In this document: positions 1 to 8,103 of the stretch, piece by piece
Layout of the letters: each line of letters starts with the position of its first letter
Position numbering within the stretch: position 1 is the first letter of the stretch
Notes under the pieces: generated by a model
Told to the model about the DNA's origin: nothing
Seen by the model: the letters and a program-made list of their open reading frames with translations, nothing else
Databases searched by the model: none
Assembly (NCBI RefSeq): GCF_022829465.1
Contig: NZ_JAKSXZ010000092.1
Location: forward strand, 1 to 64,000
Length of the DNA: 64,000 nucleotides
Origin: Methylobacterium sp. J-067
GTDB taxonomy: Bacteria; Pseudomonadota; Alphaproteobacteria; Rhizobiales; Beijerinckiaceae
Direction of reading: 5' to 3'
Program-made: the position numbers and the translations under genes

Positions 1-636
1 CTTCTGGGCCGGATCACCGGTCAGCACGGCGCGCACGGCCGCCACGGCGGCGTCCTTGGCGGCCTGCGGGTCCTGGCCGGCGGCCTGCTGGCGGACCGTC
101 TGCTCGATGCCGTCGATGGGGTTCGAGATCTTCGACAGCGAGGGCGCGGCGGCCTGCGCGGCGGTCTGGACGGTGCCGCCGACGAGGTTGCCGGCGCCGC
201 CCAGCGCGCCCGAGACGGTGCTCAGGGTGCCACCGACGAGGCCGCTGGCGGCGGAGGTGAGGAGGTACAGGACGACGAGGGTCGTCACCGCCCAGGAGAC
301 GAGGCCGTGCAGGGCGGCCGCGCCCGGCAGCGTCTTGCCGGAGAGGCGGCCGGCGATGAGGCCGCCGGCCAGCGAGGCGATGATGCCCGAGGCCACGAAC
401 CAGATGCCGGCGCCGGCCGAGACGGTCGAGGCGGCCGGGTTGTCGGTGGCGTTGACGCCGACACTGGCGAGGCCCACCCCGACGCCGACGAGGTTCACGA
501 TCACCTGGGTCACGAGGGCCGTGACGGCGCCGGCGAAGATGGCGCCCCAGGACACCTCGTTGAGCAGGACAGCCCGCGTGTGGGCTTCCGCCGACGGGGC
601 GGCGAGGGGGGTACCGGTGGTCTGGATGGTGGTCAC
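1..636 (-). CDS. Glycine/alanine-rich multi-pass membrane protein (3' end outside window)
   Basis: The reading frame is open from a GTG at 636 to the window edge, so at least 212 residues are present and the C-terminus is missing. GGAG lies about 7 nt before the GTG. The protein has a short polar N-terminus, then hydrophobic segments (near residues 25-50, 70-90 and 105-130) containing small-residue runs such as GAIFAGAVTAL and GGLIAGRLSGKTLPG. A Gln/Ala-rich soluble tail follows. I do not recognise a function. Its neighbours are two CsbD-type stress proteins on the same strand, so an envelope or stress role is possible but only inferred. Confidence 0.72.
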   Translation of the reverse strand, partial: MTTIQTTGTPLAAPSAEAHTRAVLLNEVSWGAIFAGAVTALVTQVIVNLVGVGVGLASVGVNATDNPAASTVSAGAGIWFVASGIIASLAGGLIAGRLSGKTLPGAAALHGLVSWAVTTLVVLYLLTSAASGLVGGTLSTVSGALGGAGNLVGGTVQTAAQAAAPSLSKISNPIDGIEQTVRQQAAGQDPQAAKDAAVAAVRAVLTGDPAQK

Positions 637-683
637 ACTGTCACTCCGGGTGTTGGCAAACCGTGGTCGCCGGGGGCGGCGAC

Positions 684-1184
684 TCAGTCGCGGGTCGTCT
701 TGACGAGAAGGGCGAGGCCGAAGCCGACAGCTCCCGCGATCAGCAGGGCGGCGAGGGGATACTCGGCGACCTGTCCGCTGACGCCGCCATGGCGCAGGGC
801 ACGGCTGCCGCGTCCGTAGGCATCCTGGGCGTAGTCGGAGACCTCCCCGGCGGTGCGGCGGGCGGAGTGGCGGGCCCGGTCGAACTGGTCCTCGGCGGCA
901 CCCTGGGCGCGGCGGGCGCGGTCCTCGATGTCGTCGGAGCCGACGATGCCGCCGACGGTCTCGCGGATCCGGCCGCCGAGATCGCGGGCGGTGTCGGCGA
1001 CCTGCTCGGCCGCGTCGCGCACCGTGTCCTTGGCCTGGCCGTAGAGGTTCTCGGCCTTGCCGGCCGCTTCGTGGGCGCGGCCCTCGACCGAGTCCTGCTT
1101 CGAGCCGGTGAGGTCGCCCACCGCGCCCTGCACCTTGCCGCCGAACTCCTTGGCGGCACCCGTGATCCGGTCCGTATCGACCAT
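684..1184 (-). CDS. CsbD-like protein with C-terminal membrane helix
   Basis: This 166-residue protein begins MVDTDRITGAAKEFGGKVQG, the standard CsbD-family opening (general stress proteins of unknown mechanism). The middle is an Ala/Asp/Arg-rich amphipathic helix like those of DUF883 proteins. The last about 25 residues form one hydrophobic helix (AALLIAGAVGFGLALLV) followed by a basic end, so it is probably tail-anchored in the inner membrane. The ATG at 1184 is chosen because AGGAG stands 7 nt upstream; a longer in-frame extension upstream lies over another gene and has poor codon usage. It follows a second, smaller CsbD gene 37 bp upstream. Confidence 0.85.
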   Translation of the reverse strand: MVDTDRITGAAKEFGGKVQGAVGDLTGSKQDSVEGRAHEAAGKAENLYGQAKDTVRDAAEQVADTARDLGGRIRETVGGIVGSDDIEDRARRAQGAAEDQFDRARHSARRTAGEVSDYAQDAYGRGSRALRHGGVSGQVAEYPLAALLIAGAVGFGLALLVKTTRD

Positions 1185-1221
1185 GTTCGTGCTCCTGTCT
1201 TGTCGTATCGCGATGGCAGCG

Positions 1222-1395
1222 TCAGCCGCCGTCCTGCCCGTGGGGCTTGGACCGGCCGACCCTGGAGGAGGGGGCGCCCCGTTTCTGGCGCCGGCCCTCG
1301 GCCTCGATCCGGCTGTCGCCGGTGAGCTTGCCGAGGGCTTCCTTGACCGAGCCCCTGAGGTGCTCGACGGAAGTAGAATGTCTGTCTTCGGCCAT
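1222..1395 (-). CDS. Small CsbD-family protein
   Basis: A 57-residue protein with the CsbD core (HLRGSVKEALGKLTGDSRIE) near residues 12-31 and a basic, disordered tail. GGAG lies 6 nt before the ATG. It is read in a different frame from the open frame that extends upstream of the next CsbD gene, and its family signature makes it the real gene of the two. CsbD proteins are abundant stress-induced proteins without a known enzymatic activity. The two CsbD genes in tandem probably form one stress-induced unit. Confidence 0.8.
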   Translation of the reverse strand: MAEDRHSTSVEHLRGSVKEALGKLTGDSRIEAEGRRQKRGAPSSRVGRSKPHGQDGG

Positions 1396-1761
1396 GGGCG
1401 CTCCGTAATCAGCAAGAAAACCCGGGACCGACTGTGAAATGAGGGCTCGTTACTGGAATTCAATAAGCATTCTATACTGGTAAAATGGTCATCTTGTTCC
1501 AGATCTGTAGGATCGAAATCCGCCTCCTTGCGGCGGGTACCGATCCCGCACGAGTCGCCGCGCGCCGTGCGTCAGCGAGCCTTGAACTGGTTGCGCGCAA
1601 GGCGGTTCCAAATTTTATGTTATGATCGTGGTACGCACGTATCACCGGTGCGTGGCGGTGCGATCACCGCGACCGTTCGCGGCGCCGCCATCGCGCCAGC
1701 ACAGACAGGCCAAGCGTCGCAGAGGCTGTCGCCGTGCGCGCGGAGCGGATATCAGCCGCTC
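1396..1761. other. Intergenic region, divergent promoters presumed
   Basis: This gap separates the leftward CsbD genes from a rightward hypothetical gene. Positions about 1440-1500 are clearly AT-richer than the surroundings, as expected for promoters. I searched for an alphaproteobacterial EcfG-type pair (GGAAC with CGTT about 17 nt downstream). GGAAC is present on the minus strand at 1500-1496, but no matching -10 element is visible. No RNA gene or convincing ORF is seen. Confidence 0.5.
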
Positions 1762-2013
1762 ATGACCAAGCGCACCAAATCCGCCCCGAAGCTCCAGGGC
1801 TTCGTCCTTTTCGATGTCGTGTACGAGGATGGCAGCCGCGCCTCGAACCGGCGCGTGCCCGTCGAGATCCTTGGAGGCTTGGATGGGGACGCGCCCGCGC
1901 GCGATCTCATCACCGCCCAGGACAGCGAGGTCGCCCAGAAGTCCGGGCGTCCGGCCCGGGAGATCGCGAGCCTGACCCGCTCGCCGCTGCCGACTCCGAA
2001 GGTCGGCGTGTGA
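1762..2013 (+). CDS. Small conserved hypothetical protein
   Basis: An 83-residue protein starting MTKRTKSAPKLQGFVLFDVV. It has a short basic N-terminus, a likely beta strand (GFVLFDVVYEDGS), the segment RVPVEILGGLDGDAPAR, and a polar C-terminus containing an Asp/Glu-Val-Ala-Gln-Lys-Ser-Gly-Arg motif. The frame is open upstream for about 78 more codons, but that part has poor codon usage, so the ATG at 1762 is preferred. I recall similar small proteins in Methylobacterium genomes; the function is unknown. Confidence 0.7.
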   Translation: MTKRTKSAPKLQGFVLFDVVYEDGSRASNRRVPVEILGGLDGDAPARDLITAQDSEVAQKSGRPAREIASLTRSPLPTPKVGV

Positions 2014-2074
2014 GCGCGACCCGGAACAGGCCGTCGTCCCTAGAAGAAACGGCGACTTCGTGTAAGTTCGGCGG

Positions 2075-2311
2075 ATGATAGAGCCTAATCAAACCGCCTT
2101 CATCGTGAAGGTCGCGCTGCCGGACGAATCGGCACCGGAGAACGCGATTACGCTGTTCTATGCCGTCATTGCGGACAGTTCGGATCGTGGTGTCGAGATC
2201 GTCCGGGGCGCCGTCAAGGAAGGCGCCGAGGTGACGATGACCGAGGTGCGTCTGTCCCAGGCGACGGCCCAGGCGATCGAACTGCTTCCGGGCTACGCAC
2301 GGGCCCTCTAG
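2075..2311 (+). CDS. Small hypothetical protein
   Basis: A 78-residue protein of mixed alpha/beta composition (for example AFIVKVALP and ITLFYAVIADS). It has no signal peptide, membrane helix or recognisable motif. It ends directly at a strong hairpin that probably terminates transcription. Codon use matches the neighbours. Function unknown. Confidence 0.6.
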   Translation: MIEPNQTAFIVKVALPDESAPENAITLFYAVIADSSDRGVEIVRGAVKEGAEVTMTEVRLSQATAQAIELLPGYARAL

Positions 2312-2341
2312 CGGGGACGGGGCAGAGCGCCCGTTCCCCGC
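2311..2341. terminator. GC-rich hairpin between convergent genes
   Basis: The arms 2311-2321 (gcggggacggg) and 2330-2341 (cccgttccccgc) pair with one bulged base around an 8-nt loop. It lies between the end of the 78-residue gene and the convergent 51-residue gene. No U-run follows, so it may be a bidirectional or Rho-assisted terminator. Confidence 0.5.
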
Positions 2342-2362
2342 ACGCCCTCGCCCGGCGGGACG

Positions 2363-2518
2363 TCAGTCCTTCACGGGCGGCTTGCTGTTCTTGAAGCCCT
2401 TGGTCTTCACCTCGGCCTTCCGAGGATCCGGCTTGTCCGCCATCAGGCGCTTCACACGTTCGTTGAAGTCCTGGGTGGAAACGCCCTGAGCGCGCCCGGT
2501 GGTGAGTTCGCGTGCCAT
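2363..2518 (-). CDS. Small basic hypothetical protein
   Basis: A 51-residue, strongly charged protein (about a quarter Lys/Arg) with no hydrophobic segment, beginning MARELTTGRAQG and ending in a Lys-rich tail. Third-codon-position GC matches genuine genes here. No family is recognised. A nucleic-acid-binding or ribosome-associated role would fit the charge but is speculative. Confidence 0.55.
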   Translation of the reverse strand: MARELTTGRAQGVSTQDFNERVKRLMADKPDPRKAEVKTKGFKNSKPPVKD

Positions 2519-2695
2519 GTCGGCCTCTCGATCGTCGGCCCAGGCACGATATTGCGCGAAGGGTCCATCATATATCGGGTTATGAGGACCAATTACAATC
2601 GCTGAAAGCGCGGGTAAAACTTGTCGAATGCGCCAGGACGCGCGCGTCTTGCCGGCTGATTCACTGCCATTGTCGAGGCTGCAGGCAAATCGATC

Positions 2696-2932
2696 TTACC
2701 GTCGCCGCTCGTGGCGCCAGAGGGCGACCGCAACCCGGCGGGCCTCGTAGCTGCGGCGCAGATCCGTCCCGAGGTCGCCCTGTCCTTCCGGTGTGAAGCC
2801 GTGGATCAGGACCCCGTCGGGGCCGTAGCTGCGGCGCATCTCGGCGCGCCAGCGCCGGTCGGCCGTCGCGAGCGCCGCCTCCGTGAGGCCGAGCCGGTCG
2901 GGGTTGGGTGAGGGGAGGGAGGGGGCGTTCAT
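2696..2932 (-). CDS. Hypothetical protein, small charged
   Basis: A 78-residue protein rich in Arg and Glu (for example ADRRWRAEMRRSYGPDGVLI and SYEARRVAVALWRHERRR). It is probably alpha-helical and soluble. The ATG at 2932 is used; a TTG 9 nt upstream is an alternative. Neither has a clear Shine-Dalgarno sequence. It lies 50 bp upstream of the 3' end of a hybrid kinase gene and is read away from it on the same strand. Function unknown; moderate confidence that it is translated. Confidence 0.45.
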   Translation of the reverse strand: MNAPSLPSPNPDRLGLTEAALATADRRWRAEMRRSYGPDGVLIHGFTPEGQGDLGTDLRRSYEARRVAVALWRHERRR

Positions 2933-2981
2933 CCCGGTCAACGCGCCGATCGGCGCCGGGGTCCCGCGGGAGCCACGGCGA

Positions 2982-5015
2982 TCACGAGGCCTTGCCCCCG
3001 AGGACCATCCGCAGCGAGCGCGCCAGCTCGTCCCGGCGGTAGGGCTTGTTGAGGACCGGCAGGTCGCCCCGCCCGAGGACCTGGCCCTCGTCGAGGTTGG
3101 CGACGTAGCCGGAGGTGAGGAGCACCTTGAGGCCCGGCCGCAGCTTCTTCGCCTCGGCGGCGAGTTCCGACCCGTTCATGCCGCCGGGCATCATCACGTC
3201 GGAGAACAGGATGTCGATCCGCCCGATGCCCTGAAGATGGATCAACGCTTCGGGGGCGTTCCGGGCCACCACCACCCGGTAATGGAGCTCTTCCAAGCTC
3301 TCGACCGCCATCCCGAGCACCTGCTCGTCGTCCTCTACGAGGAGCACGGTGTCGCCGTCGGTCGCCCGGCGCAGCGGCAGGCTGCCCATGGCGCCAGGTC
3401 CCCGCTCCTCGCCCGCCGGGTCGCGCGACCGGGGGAACAGGAGGCGGAAGGTGGTCCCGAGGCCGATATCGGTCGCGATGCCGACGAACCCTCCGGCGCT
3501 GCGGGTGAAGCCGTAGACCTGCGACAGGCCCAGCCCCGTGCCCTTGCCGACCTCCTTCGTGGTGAAGAACGGCTCGAACACCCGCGCGAGGGTTTCGGGG
3601 GGCATGCCGCTGCCCTGGTCGGTGACGGAAACCTCGACATAGGCCCCCGGCTGGACTCCGTAATCCGCCACGGCGGCCGTATCGAGATGCACGTTCCGGC
3701 TCCGGATCTCGATCAGCGAGCCGCCGCCCTCCATCGCGTCGCGGGCGTTGACGACGAGGTTCAGCACCGCCGCCTCGAACTGCGCCGGGTCGATGCGGAT
3801 CGGGTCCAGGGCCGGGTCGAGGTCGAAGGCGACCTGGATCGCGCCCCCGGCCGCCCGCTCGGCCAGGGGCCGGAAGTCGATGAGGAGCCGGTTCGGGTTC
3901 AGGGTCTGCGGCCGCAGCATCTGCCGCCGGGAGAAGGCCAGGAGCTGCTGGGTGAGCTGCTCGCCGCGCCGGGCCGCGCTCATCGCGGCCTCCCCCAGGC
4001 GCACGACCCGGTCGAGGTTGTCCGGCCGCCGCAGGATCATGTCGAGGCCGCCGACGATGACGGTGAGCAGGTTGTTAAAATCGTGCGCGACGCCCCCGGT
4101 CAACTGCCCGATGGCCTCCATCTTCTGCGCCTGCCGCAGGGCCTCCTCGGTGTTGCGCTGGTCGGTCCTGTCCAGCACGATCCCGGCCATGCGGACGGGC
4201 TGCCCGTCGGTGCGATACTCGGCCCGGCCCTTGGCGGCGATCCAGCGGACGCTGCCGTCCGGCCGGCGGATGCGGTATTCGAGATCGAGGGAGCCGCTCT
4301 CGACAGCGCGGGCGAAGGCGGCCTCGACGACGCCCTGGTCCTCCGGGACGGCATGGGTCACGAAGTCGGCCCGGCGCCATGACGGCAACGGCGCGTCGTA
4401 GCCGAAGATGGCGTCGTGCCGGCGCGAGCGCCGCACGGTGTCGTGGATGAGATCGAGGTCCCACGAGCCCATCCCGGCCGAATCGAGGGCGAAGGCCAGG
4501 GTCTCGCGCGCCGCCTCGACGGCCCGCGTCCGGTCCTCCACCCGCCGTTCGAGCAGGTCGTTGGCCGCCCGCAGCCGCTCCTGGGCCTCCTCGCGCTCGC
4601 GGATATGGGCCCGCGCCTGGTACTGGCGCCGACGGACCCGGAGGGCCGAGGACACAGCGCTGGCCAGGGTCTCGGCGTTGACCGGCCGCTCCAGCAGCAC
4701 GACGTTGCCGAGCCGGTCGATGACGGTGGCCGCCCGCGCGGTGCGCCGGCCGGGCTGCCGGGTGGCCAGCACCACGAACGGGAAGTCCGACCAGGGCGGC
4801 TGGTCGGCGATCCAGGCATCCAGGGCGTCCTGGTCCACGTCGAGGAGCGCCTCCTCCGTGACGATGGAGGTCGCCGCCGCACCGCGGAGGCCGTCGAGCC
4901 ACGCGGCGGCGTCCGGGCAGACGGCGACGGCGTGGCCGGATCGCGCCAGCAGGCTCGACACCACGGCGGCGTCCCGCCCGCGCGGGGCGAGGATCAGGAT
5001 GCGGTCCTCGTCCAT
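2982..5015 (-). CDS. Hybrid sensor histidine kinase (pseudo-receiver, PAS, HisKA, HATPase, receiver)
   Basis: A 677-residue soluble kinase. Residues about 1-125 resemble a degenerate receiver, followed by a coiled coil (about 150-190) and a PAS domain (about 195-295, ending in the PAC-like IRRPDGSVRWIAAKG region). The H-box GGVAHDFNNLLTVI places the phospho-accepting His near residue 310. N, G1 (DQGSGMPP) and G2 (GKGTGLGLSQV) boxes follow, then a C-terminal receiver with phospho-Asp near residue 608 (ILFSDVMMPGG). There are no membrane helices. Its ATG overlaps the stop of the upstream KaiC-like gene (TGATG), so the two are translationally coupled and probably act in one pathway. Confidence 0.9.
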   Translation of the reverse strand: MDEDRILILAPRGRDAAVVSSLLARSGHAVAVCPDAAAWLDGLRGAAATSIVTEEALLDVDQDALDAWIADQPPWSDFPFVVLATRQPGRRTARAATVIDRLGNVVLLERPVNAETLASAVSSALRVRRRQYQARAHIREREEAQERLRAANDLLERRVEDRTRAVEAARETLAFALDSAGMGSWDLDLIHDTVRRSRRHDAIFGYDAPLPSWRRADFVTHAVPEDQGVVEAAFARAVESGSLDLEYRIRRPDGSVRWIAAKGRAEYRTDGQPVRMAGIVLDRTDQRNTEEALRQAQKMEAIGQLTGGVAHDFNNLLTVIVGGLDMILRRPDNLDRVVRLGEAAMSAARRGEQLTQQLLAFSRRQMLRPQTLNPNRLLIDFRPLAERAAGGAIQVAFDLDPALDPIRIDPAQFEAAVLNLVVNARDAMEGGGSLIEIRSRNVHLDTAAVADYGVQPGAYVEVSVTDQGSGMPPETLARVFEPFFTTKEVGKGTGLGLSQVYGFTRSAGGFVGIATDIGLGTTFRLLFPRSRDPAGEERGPGAMGSLPLRRATDGDTVLLVEDDEQVLGMAVESLEELHYRVVVARNAPEALIHLQGIGRIDILFSDVMMPGGMNGSELAAEAKKLRPGLKVLLTSGYVANLDEGQVLGRGDLPVLNKPYRRDELARSLRMVLGGKAS

Positions 5016-6541
5016 CACCGCGTCTCGGGGGGATTGGACCCCTGCAACGTCGCCCCGCCCGCGATGAGGGCACCGTCGCCCCCATAGGTCGGCACGCCGG
5101 AGAGGACGCCGAGGAAGTCGGTGAGCGCGTCGCCGACCTTCAGGCCGATCGGCGTGAGCGTCAGCTCCCGGATGGTGCGTTCGTGGGCGTTGACCCGGCT
5201 CTTCAGGACCGACAGGGCGGTGCGGACCTCGCCCTTCGCCTCGAAGTAGCGGAACAGCAGGATGCCGTCGCTGAGATAGCTGAGGTCGATGTCGGAGCGC
5301 ACGTCGCCGACGACCCCGTGCTGGCCGAGGACCAGCAGGGTCGTGACCCCCTTCTGGTTCAGGTAGTTGAGGAGTTCGTGCATCTGCAGCACGAGGAATT
5401 CCTCGCCCGGCATGGCGTGGATGTAGGCGTTGAGGCTGTCGAAGACGACGAAGCTGGCGCCCCCGCTCTCGACCGTCCTGCGGACCCGGCAGGCGAATTC
5501 CCCCGGCGAGAACTCCGCCGGCTCGATCTCGTCGATGATCAGCGCACCGCTCGCGAGATGGGCATCGAGGCTCATCCCCAGGGAGCGGGCCCGCGCCAGC
5601 ATCGTCTGGCGCCCCTCGTCGAACAGGAAGTAGGAGGCCCGCTGCCCGCGCTCCAGCGCTTCCAGCATGCAGCGGATCGCCGTCGTGGTCTTGCCGACGC
5701 CCGAGGGGCCGAGGAGCAGGGTGTTGGTCGCCGGGACCAGCCCGCCCCCCAGCAGCGAATCGAGCTCCCGCGAGCCGGTGGAGGCGGGCACCATCGAGAA
5801 GACGGCGCCGTGATCGTCGGCCACGAGGCTCGGGAAGACCTCGACGCCGCCGGTGTCGAGGGTGAAGTCGTGCATCCCGCCGTGGAACTTGACGCCGCGC
5901 ATCTTCAGGACGTGAAGCCGCCGCCGCGCGGCCCCGAAGCCCCGCCGCGACTGCTCCAGCACGATCACCCCGTGGGCGATGCTGTGCAGCTGCGCGTCGG
6001 CGGTGCCGTCGTCGAGCATGATGACTGTGCATCCGCGTGCGGCGAACATCTGCTTCAGCGCCAGGATCTGGCGGCGGTAGCGCAGCGGGTTTTGGGCGAG
6101 GAGGCGCAATTCGGACAGGCTGTCGAACACCACGCGATCCGGCCGAAGGTCGTCGATCCGCGCGATCACCTCGCGGACGGTCTCGCCGAGTTCGACCTCG
6201 GACGGGTGCAGCACCGATTGTTCGCTGTCGGGATCGAGCCCCATCTCGTTGACGAGCTCGTAGAGTTCGAGGCCGTCCAGGCTCCAGCCGTGCGAGGCGG
6301 CGCTGGCCCGCAGCTCGTCGGCGCTCTCCGACAGGGTGACGTAGAGGGCCTTCTCGCCCCGGGCGACGCCTTCGAGGAGGAATTGCAGGCCCAGGGTGGT
6401 CTTGCCCGTGCCGGGCGTCCCCTCGAGGAGGTAGAGCCGCGCCCGGGTCAACCCGCCGGCCAGGATCTCGTCGAGGCCGGGCACGCCCACCGGGATGGTG
6501 TCTCGCGGGATCAACGGCGTCATCGTGTGGAGGTCGGCCAT
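5015..6541 (-). CDS. KaiC-like double-domain ATPase
   Basis: A 508-residue protein with two tandem RecA/KaiC domains. Walker A is GTPGTGKTT at residues 41-49 in the first and GPSGVGKTT near residue 280 in the second. Walker B-like hydrophobic-Asp strands (DRVVFDSLSELRLL, SFVVFDSLNAYIH) and DD/EE pairs are present. KaiC proteins are ATPase/autokinases of the cyanobacterial clock; in alphaproteobacteria homologues pair with histidine kinases. No kaiA or kaiB is nearby. The ATG at 6541 is chosen by homology; an upstream GTG at 6604 is also in frame. It is coupled to the downstream hybrid kinase by a one-base overlap. Confidence 0.88.
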   Translation of the reverse strand: MADLHTMTPLIPRDTIPVGVPGLDEILAGGLTRARLYLLEGTPGTGKTTLGLQFLLEGVARGEKALYVTLSESADELRASAASHGWSLDGLELYELVNEMGLDPDSEQSVLHPSEVELGETVREVIARIDDLRPDRVVFDSLSELRLLAQNPLRYRRQILALKQMFAARGCTVIMLDDGTADAQLHSIAHGVIVLEQSRRGFGAARRRLHVLKMRGVKFHGGMHDFTLDTGGVEVFPSLVADDHGAVFSMVPASTGSRELDSLLGGGLVPATNTLLLGPSGVGKTTTAIRCMLEALERGQRASYFLFDEGRQTMLARARSLGMSLDAHLASGALIIDEIEPAEFSPGEFACRVRRTVESGGASFVVFDSLNAYIHAMPGEEFLVLQMHELLNYLNQKGVTTLLVLGQHGVVGDVRSDIDLSYLSDGILLFRYFEAKGEVRTALSVLKSRVNAHERTIRELTLTPIGLKVGDALTDFLGVLSGVPTYGGDGALIAGGATLQGSNPPETR

Positions 6542-6799
6542 CGGGCACCCGCGGCTCGGTATCCGGCGGCCGTGTCGTCGGCTCGTGGGCACCTGGGAAA
6601 ACACATTCGCAGGACAACGTCGCCCGGTCGGTTTGGTCCCCTCGCGGCGTCCGTGGCCGCGACGGGCTCGGCCGCGCGGAGTCTCGACCCGTCCGCATTG
6701 CCAATGTATCGCCGATTCACATATCCTGCCGCCGTGCTTGCGCGCGAGAACAAAGCGGATACAAGCGGCGTCTCTCGTTCACCGGTCAGGGGCCTGCCC

Positions 6800-7054
6800 A
6801 TGGACTTCGACCCTTTGCCCGATTCGAACGAGGCCGAGAGGCGGGAATACCGCGCGATCACCCTTACCCATGACGGGCGCGTGAGGGAGGTCCGGTTGCT
6901 GTGGGCCGGGTCGGATGCGGAGGCCATCGCGCAGGCGGAAATGCTGGTGCGGGACTGTGCCCTGGACCTGTGGGACGGCCTACGCTTCGTGGAGCATGTC
7001 GCGGGACGGCCCATCCGGACGGGGAGCCTGCTCACCGTCAGCCTGATCGCCTGA
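6800..7054 (+). CDS. Small hypothetical protein
   Basis: An 84-residue acidic protein, divergent from the KaiC-like gene. It contains the strand RAITLTHDGRVREVRLLWAG and a helix (SDAEAIAQAEMLVRDCALDL). The pattern of a beta-rich half followed by an Asp/Ala-rich helix loosely resembles the small DUF6894-type proteins seen elsewhere in the window, but the MPRYFF opening is absent. AGGGG lies upstream of the ATG. Function unknown. Confidence 0.65.
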   Translation: MDFDPLPDSNEAERREYRAITLTHDGRVREVRLLWAGSDAEAIAQAEMLVRDCALDLWDGLRFVEHVAGRPIRTGSLLTVSLIA

Positions 7055-7192
7055 GGTTGAACTCAGCCAGCGGAGCACGTGGTGCGGATGCTGGGGCACC
7101 GGGAACAGCATGCTCAACCCATCGGCGACGCCCCGTAGGACCGCATCGTCCGGCGCATCGCCCTGTCGCGTGGGTACAACTATAAATTTCAT
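6980..7192 (-). CDS. Possible small protein overlapping a convergent gene
   Basis: A 70-codon frame begins MKFIVVPTRQGDAPDDAVLR after a G-rich stretch. The first about 45 residues look protein-like. The last 75 bp run antisense through the end of the 84-residue gene, and the C-terminus is low-complexity and polar. It may be real or chance. If it is not translated, 7055-7351 is simply intergenic. Confidence 0.3.
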   Translation of the reverse strand: MKFIVVPTRQGDAPDDAVLRGVADGLSMLFPVPQHPHHVLRWLSSTSGDQADGEQAPRPDGPSRDMLHEA

Positions 7193-7351
7193 GCCGTCCC
7201 CCGGGGCGATTACCTGCGTCAAACGACCGGATTGCCTATGGTTCCCAGACGGTAAACGGATTTGGGGAGCTGTGGCCCGCATGCCGCACGCGCCGGCACG
7301 GGTTTCAATCTGGCGTTGAACAAGGCGAGGGCGTCGGCCCGATGCCACCCG

Positions 7352-7774
7352 CTAGATCGACCCGCTCCGCTGGGACACGAAGGCGAACACGCTCCCGACC
7401 AGCGAACGGGGTTCGCACGGCTTCGTCAGGAAGCGCGCGCCCTCCGGCAGATCGCTCACCCGTGGGCGGCTCTGGCCGGAGATGATCAGCAGGCCGACCT
7501 CCGGCCAGCGCATCGCGATCACCTGAGCCAACTGGAATCCGTCGAGGCTGCCGTCGCGCATGTCGACGTCGGTGATCGTCATGAGCACGTCGGGCTCGGT
7601 GGACAGCACCCGCAGGGCCTCGTCGGCGTTGCAGGCCTCGAACACGACGAAGCCGGCCTCGGTGAGGGATTGGGCCATGTCCATCAACACGATGGGATCG
7701 TCGTCCACGAGGAGCACGCCGATCTTCCGCGCGGACGAGGACACCTGCCGGTCGGGGCTGAGCGCGGGACTCAT
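7352..7774 (-). CDS. Single-domain response regulator
   Basis: A 140-residue stand-alone receiver domain. The acidic pocket DDD (GVLLVDDDPIVLMD) is near residue 22, the phospho-acceptor Asp lies in TITDVDMRDGSLDG, and the conserved Lys is in FLTKPCEP. There is no output domain, so it probably acts in a phosphorelay or by protein contact, as receivers paired with HWE kinases do. It starts inside the stop codon of the upstream DUF3606 gene (ATGA overlap), showing translational coupling. It is a paralogue of the receivers at 8104-8514 and 11242-11613. Confidence 0.88.
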   Translation of the reverse strand: MSPALSPDRQVSSSARKIGVLLVDDDPIVLMDMAQSLTEAGFVVFEACNADEALRVLSTEPDVLMTITDVDMRDGSLDGFQLAQVIAMRWPEVGLLIISGQSRPRVSDLPEGARFLTKPCEPRSLVGSVFAFVSQRSGSI

Positions 7775-7959
7775 GACGAAGACCCTGTCCGGAGATGGCT
7801 TGAGAGCGTGCTGATCCGCGACCCGACCATCCACACGGCCTTGCGCAGCTGCGCTTCCGTGATCCCGTAGCGTTGAGTCCATGCCGAGCGCACCGCGCGG
7901 TCATGAATATCCATGTGCGTGGTGGTGCGGCTCACGAACGGAGACGGAGTGAAAGACAT
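7771..7959 (-). CDS. DUF3606-like small protein
   Basis: A 62-residue protein whose centre, WTQRYGITEAQLRKAVWMVG, matches the DUF3606 pattern (tryptophan, then a glycine-containing turn and a helix ending in a hydrophobic-Val-Gly). DUF3606 proteins are very short, common in Rhizobiales and have no known activity. A GAGG sequence is about 10 nt before the ATG. Its TGA overlaps the ATG of the downstream receiver gene, so the two proteins are made together. Confidence 0.7.
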   Translation of the reverse strand: MSFTPSPFVSRTTTHMDIHDRAVRSAWTQRYGITEAQLRKAVWMVGSRISTLSSHLRTGSSS

Positions 7960-8103
7960 AGGTTCTGCCTCGCGACTTCTTGCGAAAGTCGCGCCTCATG
8001 CGGTCGATTGAGTAGATACTCACCAACGGACGCAGGAGATTTAGGTTGCATCACACCGGAAACGGCCGCCGGCGCCCGTCCGGCCGAATCGGCCCGGGCG
8101 CCG

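Noticed and set aside
1185..1463. N-terminal extension of the 166-residue CsbD protein
   Set aside because: The true gene in this stretch is the small CsbD ORF in another frame; the extension has no ribosome site and poor composition.
1480..1500. EcfG-type general stress promoter upstream of the CsbD genes
   Set aside because: A GGAAC is present on the minus strand, but no CGTT-type -10 lies 16-17 nt downstream.
2883..4382. Long plus-strand open frames antisense to the kinase and similar genes
   Set aside because: High GC gives many long antisense frames; they are rich in Arg/Pro/Gly/His and match no family.
2982..6704. A single 3.7-kb open frame on the minus strand
   Set aside because: Its 5' part is an out-of-frame reading of the KaiC-like gene with Arg/Pro-rich junk; the real kinase starts at 5015.
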